The translations under genes and the position numbers were made by a program. The notes beneath the pieces are model-generated. The model did no database searches. It had not been told where the DNA came from and worked only from the letters and a program-made list of their open reading frames with translations. From Rhabditoides inermis (taxonomy: Eukaryota; Nematoda; Chromadorea; Rhabditida; Rhabditidae), in assembly GCA_963966185.1 (NCBI GenBank), contig CAWZYM010000170.1:18501-82500 (forward strand): 64,000 nucleotides of DNA. The letters run 5' to 3'. Below, one piece after another: positions 22,265 to 32,960 of the stretch; within the stretch, counting starts at the first letter, position 1; each line of letters opens with the position of its first letter.

Positions 22265-24454
22265 ATTCCCTCTATCCATACTTGAATGTGGCGCTGAGAT
22301 GGTCCCGACCGGACTTGGTGATAGAGAGTTTCTGCATCTGAAAAGCGAAAACAATAATGAATGAATGTATTCGGATTACGTATGGGTCACACTCGATGAA
22401 GGAGTGGTCAATTCTATAGCAGTTTTCATACAACAACTTTTTCGATGATAGTACATATTAGTGTTGGGCAAAATCCTAATCCGAGTTGGATTTTGGATTT
22501 TGGATTAATCAAAATCCCAGATATTCAGGGTTTTGGATTTTGGATTAATCCGTAATCAAAAATTGTGGATTTCGGGTTTTTGGAAAATCCAAAATTCAAA
22601 AAAAACCCAAAATCCAAAATTTTTGGATTTTGGATTTCAGATTAATCCAAACTTTGGATTTTGGATTAATCCAAGTTTTACATTGTCTTTTTGGCATCTT
22701 TATGCCTTACTAATAGTAGAATTTGGTGTTTTTGATGTTTCTGTAACGTTACAAAGGCGCTGTTATAGATGAAAGCTCAAATAAAGTGAAATTTCATCAT
22801 TTAAAACGACATTATTTTAACAATTTGTAAACGAGTAGATTAATCCAAAATCCAAAACCCGGATTTATGGATTTTGGATTTTGGATTAATCCAAATCCCC
22901 AAAAAACTGGATTTCGGATTTCGGATTAATCTGAAATCCAAAATTTCTAAGATTTTGGATTAAGATTCGGATTAATCCGATTAATCCGATTAATCCACGA
23001 TTAATCCAAATTTGGATTAATCCTGCCCAACACTAGTACATATGTATAAAGATGTCTATAGTAGGATGTCAGGTAGAGACGAACCATGCTGAACGCCGTC
23101 GCCACGCGGTCGTAGCAGTTGTTGTTGAACTGCTTCGAGGTAAGCTTCAAAGTCTCGTCCACAGAGATGGCATACTCTGGAGAAGTATGGTATCCCCCTC
23201 TCTCTTCCTCTCTTTCTCTCTCTCTCTCCCTCTCTTCTCTCACCATACACGTCGAGCTTCATGTTGATACCAGCAGAGGAGGCGACTGCTCCAACCGTCA
23301 GATCCGGATACTTCTGGCGGAAGAAAGCGGACAGAGCTCCTGTAAAGTCATGTTTGATTATGATGACGCGTTGTAACTCAAAACCCACCGGGATAGGATC
23401 CACCGAATGTGACCCACTTGGGGTTGACGAAGTTGTACTTGGCATTCATTGCCTAGAAACGGGTGGCTATGTCGCGTCAAGTATATCGTGACTAATCGAT
23501 AAATCGATACCTTGATGAATACGGCGATGTCCTCGAGAGCTTGCTGAGTGGTGAGGTACTTGAGGTTGTCCGTTGTCATCGTACTGAAAAAGAAAACGTG
23601 CCGATACCGTACCCTAGCAATTCATTCTACCGTAACCCACTCGAACGGGCGGCTCCAACCGAAGAATCTGTGCTCCAACTGGAACACATCAGCTCCATGC
23701 TCGGCTGCAAGCTGAAATTTACTATACAGTAACCTTCTAACATCTACAGTATCATATCCCAGTGTACCGTACCTTGAGGTAGGTGAGTCCCTCGTTCCCT
23801 GCCCAATGGTCGTCGGCCGGTCCTGAAACGTTTAATTATTTGTTTGTTTATTTGTTTATTTGTTACCACCCACCCTCTCCCTGGATCATGAGGAAGATAA
23901 TACTGTTGTTCTTGGTGTACTTAGGGTTGTACCACGCGCGCTGCAATCGTAGTGATTTATTGATTTATCGATTAAACTGAGATTCACCTGCTGGTAGGTC
24001 CTTTTGTCGTTGGGGTTGAAATGGTCGACGAGGTTGGTGAAGTTAAACCTGAAGAAAGGGAGGATGGAGGGAGAGAGGGAGAGAGGGAGAGTGTGTGAGA
24101 GAGAAAGAGAGTCGTCTCACTTCTGCAGCCAGGGGAAGCTCTCTGCTCCCTCGATCTCCTTGCCCGTCGCCGCCTTGTAGCCGAAGCTGAGAATTCGTAT
24201 TTTGAATTCATCTTTCGCATCCAACTTTCGTTATTTACGACTTACTCGCCATCGTAATATACAATCACAAGAGATACCGTAACCCGTACTTGTATCTGTT
24301 TCAATACCAGTTCCCTCCGCTTGTGGTGCTCTCACTTGAGTACTCCTCCGACGGGCCGTCCGTTGACGAATCGGGGCACGGCGGGATGTCGGTGTGGGAA
24401 GGCTGCGGAGGCCACACCTGCCAGAAGGACCGACAGGACAAGTGCCCCAGTCAT
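20092..24454 (-). CDS. S28 serine carboxypeptidase, GPI-anchored type (copy B)
   Basis: This is the complete member of the family. Translation begins at 24454 with a signal peptide (MTGALVLSVLLAGVASA). Exon 1 joins across an intron of about 250 bp to the FGYKAATGKEIEG exon (about 24125-24190). The chain continues through RFNFTNLVDHFNP, LEHRFFGWSRPFEW and the nucleophile segment FGGSYP (about 23389-23407) followed by GALSAFFRQKYP. It then reaches NGSLDPWH (Asp) and GTAHCADM (His). S28 enzymes release amino acids after proline or act as exopeptidases in acidic or secreted compartments. The last exon (20092-20258) encodes three tandem repeats of a TTTTTV-LPSNNG type and a hydrophobic end (AAAGVSLLAAIAAVFVF), which suggests a Thr-rich stalk and a GPI anchor. 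A hAT-like element (22459-23035) sits in one intron. The gene is convergent with FN3 copy B. Exon borders in the middle are approximate. Confidence 0.82.
22459..23035. mobile_element. Non-autonomous hAT-like element with 8-bp target duplication
   Basis: The 577-bp element starts TAGTGTTGGGC and ends GCCCAACACTA, perfect short terminal inverted repeats. It is flanked on both sides by GTACATAT (22451-22458 and 23036-23043), an 8-bp target duplication typical of hAT transposases. The inside is made almost entirely of variants of GGATTTTGGATTAATCC in both orientations and encodes nothing. It lies in an intron of S28 copy B. Copy C has no such element at the matching intron. Confidence 0.92.
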
Positions 24455-24469
24455 CTGCAACCAACACAC

Positions 24470-25560
24470 AACATTTTTCAAGAAAAAAACACTTGAAAAA
24501 GTCTTGAATTAGATCTGAATTTCACGCACACGAAAAAACGATTTCTTAATTTGTGTTACTTAGATCAAAAAATTTTCAACAATACGTCGCCATTGTTTCA
24601 GGCAGGTGTGCACAAAATGTAGTACAAAAATTACAGGCACAAGGGATACAGCAATATACACTCGAATACTAAAAATCAGTTTGAGACCAAGGATTAGTCG
24701 CTTCTGGATTGATTCGATGATAGCGTGTGTCATCCCCTTACACTATCACTCGGATATTCAGTCTACTGATAAAGAGTGTAGGGTTTATACGATACAGACT
24801 CTGGCAGTGATAAGATCGCCTAATCAGTGGTTCTTCTCAGAGAGGGAGTGATAGAATTATGTCATTTAGTAAAAAAGAGAGTTCAACTTTTGACCAGAAC
24901 GGCATATAGATATTTTCTGCTACGCTCCGCTCCGCGCGCCGAACTTCTCGAGAAAATAATGCAAACCCGGCGCGGATCACGCGCGGCCGCTGGAAAAAGG
25001 CGAAATGGCGTTGCTCATGGTAGGCCTCCCGGCGACATGCGACTGCCCGCAGTCGACTCTCTTCCTTTCTTTCGGAAGCCAACATCGTTCCACAATACTA
25101 GAACCTCTCTCTCTCTGGTCGGGACAGTCGGTGGATGGGTGATTGGAGGAGAGGAGTCTGCGGGACTCACAGACGCTTCGCCGCACAATTTTTGGAAGCC
25201 TAGTCGTGAGACTATGTTAAAACTCGTAGTTATTTCTCGTAAGTATTTAAAACCGCCAATTTTGTATTTGACACAACACAATACATGAATATTTGAATTC
25301 AAATACACTTCTTCACGTGTAATTTATCAATCAATGCTTGTTATCAATCAATGTAAGGAGAGTGAGAGCCTTCTGGTGAGCATGTTCCACAAACAGAATC
25401 TGAAACATGAGATAAGATGATGAAAAGGAGATTACGCACCTTCAACAGCTTTACCATCTCTTCTTTGATTTTGAGTAACGGACAGAGTCAGAACAGTCAC
25501 TCAATAAATACGCATTTATTACAATTACAATTCAAAAACCACGATACAGTACAACTTATG
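24470..25560. repeat. Duplicated flank between S28 and aminopeptidase genes (copy 1)
   Basis: Most of this stretch matches 41515-42600: GATATTCAGTCTACTGATA, then CGCGGCCGCTGGA, then GGTCGGGACAGTCGGTGGAT appear in the same order. It is the upstream region of S28 copy B and should contain its promoter, as 41515-42600 does for copy C. I see no coding exons in it. Confidence 0.8.
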
Positions 25561-25576
25561 CAGGGACCTCGTACGA

Positions 25577-25624
<48 letters not shown>

Positions 25625-25997
25625 AAACAGTGTGCAGATAGAATAAAATGTTTCAAAAATCGGCCGTGAGCGACATACATCTGGGACACACTCGCCTTCT
25701 GCGAGTCTGCAACGGGAGGCAGTGCGACGGCCGTCTCCGTGTCCCCTCACCCTCTCCCTTCTCCGCCTTCCATCCGAGACGCGCGCCCACCGGCTCCAGC
25801 ACCTTGCACACAAACGCGTCAAAGCGCTTCCGCAGCCCCGCGTCTCCCGCGTGGTCTGCAACAGACACGTCTCAGACACCCAAGCAATGCAACTGTGCTA
25901 CTTGGTGTAATTGATACAACTACAAGAATAATTAATTGTTTTTCAACCCAACCCACCAGAGCAAACAGGTCGTTGGTGATGTCGAATCGGTCAACAC
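25560..25997 (-). pseudogene. Chimeric remnant of the PAM-1 aminopeptidase 3' end
   Basis: Three blocks copy the aminopeptidase gene in order. The 3' flank (about 25540-25680) matches about 42580-42705. An exon region (about 25686-25890) matches about 43647-43857. A third block (about 25908-25990) matches about 44124-44205. The intervening 42706-43646 and 43860-44123 are missing, so the last exons and the stop are lost. At about 25998 the sequence passes directly into the 3' end of S28 copy C. This is a broken duplicate with internal deletions. A (GA)n tract lies at 25577-25622. Confidence 0.85.
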
Positions 25998-26033
25998 AAA
26001 ACACGTTAGAAACTCTTTTATGTTGACATGTGT

Positions 26034-28477
26034 TTAGAAGAGGAATACAGCAGCGATGGCAGCGAGGAGGGACACTCCGGCCGCGGCCGTCGTCGTAGGA
26101 GCCTCCGTCGTCGTGGTGATGTCCCCGTTCGGCGCTGGAAACAAACGGAATCAGAAGTTAGTACAATAAATATTTTGTCATGTTATTGGTGCGTGCGTGC
26201 GAAAGTGGCAATAGTTGTGATTTGTGATAAAATGTCTTGGTTAAAGGTAGTGCATCCTCTGATTCTGCAAGTCGAAGTGACTACACCGCCAGATCGCATT
26301 TATTTTGAGGTGTTTTATGGATATGAAATAATTAATGATTATTGTATTATTTTGAATGTAATTTAAATTTTAAATTTATAAAACATTCCTGTGACCCGAG
26401 CGACCTAAGCAACATACGCTATCATAGCGCACTAGTGCAGCACAAATTGCTAAACACTAACATGCACTACAAAACACTACACCTAATTTTGTTTAGTTTT
26501 TGGATTATACAAAAATTTTAAACAGTGTAAAACGTTTATAACTTTACATTAACTATAATAATTGAATAAAAATGATCTTTGCTGTTGAATGAGTTAATGA
26601 ATGAGAATTTAACACTTATTTTGTTTGTTTTAACTAAAAATTCGATAGAAAACTGTTCTAACTGACTTTTTCGACATCCACATCATTCACACAAGAAATT
26701 CTTATCACATTTCAACTGTATAACCGCCGAACATTCAGATTAATGCATATGATTTCAGAGGATACGCTACCTTCGCTCACGAACTTCGCTCACGAAACTA
26801 ATAAAGTCCTCTCCGATTTTCCAGGAGCGCAATTTGTGCGCAAGCATACAGTGGGTGGGCAAATCAGTTGCCGCCAGTAGGGAGCGCAGAGTGAACAGAG
26901 TGCGAGGCGGTAAAAATCGAAAAACATGCGAGAGCACGCGAATAAATTCACATTCAAACTTTCGCGCGCACGCAATTTTCAAAACGAGCGGAGTAGTGGC
27001 GGAATTAAATATTCCCTGGACTGTAGACTGTATTGTATACGCTGTGGAAAACAATTTACGAGATTTGGATCATGTTGAATGGCTAGGACATCGATAAAGG
27101 ATTGCTTTCGTGTATTCCAAATTGCGCTGCTTGCGCGCGATCGGTGCAAAATCGTCTTTGCGCACGAATGGTGCAGGAATCAGTAAGTCTTACTGGGTCC
27201 ATGATGATCATCCATTGCCATTGGTGCGGGTCTTCTCGTGCTCGTTCCATCCTCTGCCAGTTGCTTCCGTAGACCGGGTGCAGTCTTCTCGTTGCTCGAT
27301 TCTTCCTTCCTCGGCCAGAGTACAGCATCATGTCCGCGTGGTCCTTGCTCCATCTGTTCGGCAGACGTCCTTGCTGTCTTTATTTTCTCCATCTATCTCC
27401 AAATTCAGCCAGTAGTCGTGCCCATTTCGTCTTCCTTTTCACGGCCATGTGACGGATGTCAGTCAGCATTCCTTTTTTTGCTTTCTTATCTCCGAATGCC
27501 AAATACGGTCAAGAAGGGTGACACCTAGCACCATTCTTCTTTGAACTCTCACCAGCTTCCACTTTTCTTTCTCCTTCAAAGACCAGCATTCCGCACCATA
27601 CAGCATACTTGGGACGTCACAGGTACAGGTGTTGAAGACGCGTCTTTTATATACAGCGGCACATTCTTTCCTCATGTGATCAGAGCGAACCATATCTAAA
27701 CGTTACTGAAAAGAACTTCTTCTAAATAACGCCGGTTTCCCGGAGTTCTTCTTTACCCCCCCCCCCCACGTGTTTACCTACTCTAACGAAATTTTCCCAA
27801 GATAAATGAATGTAGGAATTTGAATAAGGAGACTGACTAGTGGTGAGGTAGAATGCGACCTCCTGTCCAATCATGTCCCTCGCTCTGGCCAGGTCGGTCG
27901 GCTCTCCATCATACGCCGGGAACATGTCAGCACAGTGCGCCGCGCCTGCAAACAACACATCTTCCAGTACATGACAGTGCGCGGTTCTCCAGCGCGTTCC
28001 TTCCACAGCAAATAATTGTGATTTTTTCATTCTTAATGCGCAGAAAGTATTATTATCAGTGATCCTGATCACCAGCATTATGCAAGAGTGACAGGTACTC
28101 CGTCTACTCACCCTGAATTATGATAGGTATCTGGTGGGTGGCGTTGTCCTGATGGAACGAGCCCTGTGCGTGCCACGGGTCCAGAGAGCCGTTCGGAAGA
28201 ACGACGTTAGACGCCTGCAATGCCAAACTCATAACAGACTCGCGTCTACTATGCCCACCCTGTATCCGTCCCCGCCTCCGTACACCTTCTTCGCAGCAAT
28301 GTTGTGGTCCCTGGCAAAATATACATAATACAAAACACATGATATATTATGATTGGTCCAATCTACTCCGATCTGTTCCAACCTGATGTAAGTGACGTCG
28401 ATGGTGTTGGTGGCGTCGTTGAACATGTCAGAGCACATATCGATGAAGTAGCTGAAAAGACTCTCTCTCTCTCTCTC

Positions 28478-28524
<47 letters not shown>

Positions 28525-31500
28525 CTCTCTCTCTCTCTCTCTCCAACCCTCTCTCTGCTCACTTGAGAGGGACGATCTGTCCGAAGACGTTTCTTCCCTG
28601 ATCGGTGGTCTGTAGGTAACCCAGCTGATTGCAGCACAGCCACATCCAACCACGGTTCGACGCTGAACAAATGTTGTAAAAATGATAACCAGGGTTTCAT
28701 TGTCGTGGATTCCACGACATATACCGTATAATTTTGACTATGATCATATTATATGACCACCACTGTGTGAGAACAACATGATACCATACAGAGATGAACC
28801 CCGCGGCAGCCGCGGCGGAGGTAAAACGGTCCGCGGCAGTCGCAGCGGAAGGGGTTACCTCCGCCGCAGCTGCCGCGGTCGGTCTCTGAGTACTATCCAC
28901 TGTTCGAATACTGTACTCTTTGTTGCTGTTCGCGTGAAGGAATGCGTCACCGTAAATTCGTATACTATACCAAACCCAACTCCCAACTCCCTCTGCTGAC
29001 GTGGTCGTGATCCAAGAACCCTATCTTGTTCTCGACTAACGAGGGAGGTGTTCTAGGTCCTCCACTCGGATTTACAATCTGAAGGCACCATTCGAAAGTT
29101 CTTGATTTACATTTACTTAAACATATCAAAAATTCAGCTGCCCTCGTGTCCATTAAACATTACAGTACCATAATCTTCGTTCGAAGTTGAGACCAGATTA
29201 CTGTAATTTGTGACACGTATGTTGCACTATTCTTATCGGAGTGGGTGCCTAATAGTTATAGAAGACTATACCATTCATAAAAACTTTGAAATTTCGTCGA
29301 TTTAGAGCCGAGTTATGGTCAAAAGGTGTGGCGGCTACAGCCACGACTGTTATAAAATAGCCAAAATACGCCATCCATGGTGTTTTACGCTCACTATTGC
29401 GACATATAGCGACCGTAATTTACCGGTGTTCATCGCACCCGGCAGTTTGCTTTCTATCAGCTCGCGATACGCAGCCGCCGGCAATTTCGTATTGTCGAAA
29501 TTCAGTCGGTTCAGTCCTGGTGAGCCAAGTCAGTTGATCGCAGTCTAGTCGATTCGAAACAAATCGTTGCCTGTGCAGTGCACGGAAAGTACTGTATGCA
29601 AGGTATAATCAAAAGGACCACAATACAATTCAGCCGTAGTCGATTAGCATGAAGAATAGACTAATTATATTCGAAGATTCTCTTTCGAAAAGTACGTAAG
29701 TAAAGAGAAGAGGTTTGTCTGGATCTGATTCAACAAAAGCACACGCATAAAATCTCTTTGCAGCTGACTAAAATATCAAAACAAACCTGCTCTTTCGAAT
29801 CATTCTAAAATGTGTTTTTTAAACATTCAAAAAATCTAATGTAAGATGACTGTGAAATAGGAATAAGCCAAAATTTTTATTATAATTCACCACATATATA
29901 TTATTATAATGCATATTATTTATGTTCTATTTTCATAAATTCGAAAGAGCAGGTTTGTTTTGATATTTTAGTCAGCTGCAAAGAGATTTTATGCGTGTGC
30001 TTTTGTTGAATCAGATCCAGACAAACCTCTTCTCTTTACTTACGTACTTTTCGAAAGAGAATGGATGTCCTTTTCTCCTTTTCTCAAATTTCGAAGAAAT
30101 TTTTTTTCACATTGGTGAATTACGAAAATAAAACATACATATTACAAACTCACTAGTCAGAATGTCATGATTGAAATTTGAAAATACAAATAACTTATAA
30201 AACAATACTACATAGTAATATTCTCTGGTTTGAAATTATAAAATAGTTTCTGTGATTCCCGCTTTTTTGAAACTGATAGATCATGTGTTGCCGAACAATG
30301 TTGTTTTTTATACGAATGTATCTAAATTAGAAACCTTCGAAATAGCTTGGTCGAATCGCTCACGCGCCTGCCGGTCGCTCATTGACGCGCGCTACACACG
30401 TTACAAATTTCTCTCTTCTTCCCTTCATCTCCTAAGCAGTTCCAATCCAATACCTAGCAAGTTACTAGCTAGTTGAAATGAAATTCTACTACGAGTAAAC
30501 TAGCCATTCTTCACTAGTTATCATGTCATATCGCGAGTGCATGTACCGTTAAAAGTTTCATATCTGCCAGTTTGTTTTGCGAATGTTTTGCGAATGTTTG
30601 CAAATGAATTCGAATGTTGCTTTTGGAATCATTTATGTATGCACATACGTATCATATAAAACACACTCCATTAGATTTTGACCCACTGAAACCTCGGTCA
30701 TGAATTGTAATTGCAGAGCCGAGTGCGTTAAACTGATCTTCCTTATTATATAAGGCGTCTAAAAATACTTTTTTCGTGCTTTCTGGTATGTAATTGAAGT
30801 GCGCTCAAATTGTTCAGTACAATGGGACAAACTGCATGGTCATAGAAAACTAACTGAATTGTCGTGTAGATTCGTAAAACAAGAAAAAACATTCGGGTTT
30901 CGACAACTCGGACAGTCAGAATTCTTGTGACGTACGACCCAGTGGCTCACGAGACAAACTCGGCCGCTCGATTTGTCTCATGGCTCACGAGACAAACTCG
31001 GCGGCTTGATTTGTCTCGTGGCTCAAGCGACAAACTCGGCCGCCCGATTTGTCGCGTCCGCTGTTACACGATTAAATGTTTCTGGCAAAACATCCGCCGC
31101 CGGCGGGAATCGAACCAGCGACATTCAGATCAGCGCGCGCGCCATAGACCACTAGACCATCCGACCATGTGCGGTGAATGAATGAAAGCGGTCATGAGTG
31201 ACGAGTGCGCGCAAGCACTCGCAAATGTATCACTCACTCAGAATAAGCAAAATAAGGGAGAACCGAAGAGAAAGAAAGAGAGAAAGAGAGAGAAGAGAGA
31301 GAGAAAGAGAGAGAGAGAGTGAGAGTGAGAGTGAGAGAGAGAATGGGGGAAACAGTGTGGGAGGTGAACACGATTGAGATATTGACAGCGAGTAGAACTC
31401 ATCTTTTCATCGAAATATCTATGTGTTTGAAATTCTCATGAAAGTATTTAGTAGTGTTGATATTGAACATCTACTCAACCTCATTTTGAAAACGAGATGG

Positions 31501-32912
31501 ATACGAATGCGAAAACGACACGGCTGAACTCTATTCGAAAACATCAAGTCGTTTTGTAGTATCATTCACAGCGTACCGTGGTATCATTCACCCCTCGGGT
31601 GATACCGTTATTGTTACCGTATTGATTGACCTGGTATGTGATTAATGGTGTGTGCTGCCGCAATTTCTCCTTTATTTGAGTGATCCGGCAACACGGACGT
31701 TGCAACATGCTGTAGCGAGTAGCGTTGCTCATATTGAACTCTTTAAAAAGGTTAGGTTAGGATTGATTCTATATGATTAGGATCAATTCTGATACGTGAT
31801 GTGTATCGTTAGTGTCAATCGGTTTCTAGTGTTCGACATTTTCAATTTTTCAGCGTTAAATTCAACTGAATCGTATGCCTTTTCATAGTCCAGAAGGTTG
31901 AAGCGATAGGCGTAGCATTTGTTGATCAGCTCACTGACAGTGTGTATGTGTGTACGATTGTAGAGAGGGTTCTCCTGAATCACGCCTGCTCGACAGATTG
32001 TTCTGCATTCAGTGTCTTCTCCATTCGACCAAACAGAAGCTTGAACATTGTCGGAAGTACAGCAATCGGTCTGAAGTTGCACAGATCTAGCAAGTCTCCA
32101 CTCTTTGGGAGTAATGTTGTTAAGGAGCCGGCAAAAGATTCCAGAAGCTCTTCTTTGTCGATTATCCCATTCAGCATTCGCGTGGCGTTGTCTGCGATGA
32201 TTTCTGGGGGTATTCGTAACATAGCATTCGAGACGTGGTCTATTCTCGAAGCATTCCTCTTGCGCGTTCGGAAAAGGTTGTGTAGTACTTTGTGTAGTAT
32301 TTCATCCCCCGGACAAAAGCTCCTCATCCTGCGGTTGTAGCAATGGGACTGTCACTCAGATTCCAAAAAGCGCGTTGTACAATTGACTTCGTCTTCGAGT
32401 TCTTCCTGGTTCTGGTTGTTGGAATTAGTTCCGTTTGCTTTTCGTATAGTAGTCAGAGAAGCAGTGTGTGATACACATCACGTATCAGAAATCAGAATTG
32501 ATCCTAATCCTATAGAACCAATCATAACCTAACCTTTTCGAGAGTTCAATATGAGCCGGCTCAAATGGTCTTCGCTTGAAACTGTTTCCTTGTACATCTG
32601 CACTTCTTCCTTTCTTTGTCATCTTGTAGTGATATGCGAAGAGCCTTGTTCGTGACAACTAGGGTAGTAGTCGTGACGACTTAATAGTCGTTGATCGTTT
32701 TCGATTACAATCCAAAAACCTTGCCTTTGACTTTATTTCTAATCTAATGCAAAAACTCCGCAACTCTACAACTCTCTTCCAACTAGCCGTAATACGTCCA
32801 GTTTACTGAAGGAAATGCATATAGAAAATGTATAGAGTTTCTTTGTCCATCTCTTTCGGTATGTTCACCTCCCCCACTGTTTCCCCCATTCTCTCTCTCA
32901 CTCTCACTCTCA

Positions 32913-32960
<48 letters not shown>

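Noticed and set aside
27764..27775. C homopolymer
   Set aside because: A short single run with no sign of function.
31750..31765. GGTTAGGTTAGG resembles telomere repeat
   Set aside because: Only two units, and they are part of the nested element's terminal arm. Nematode telomeres are TTAGGC arrays.
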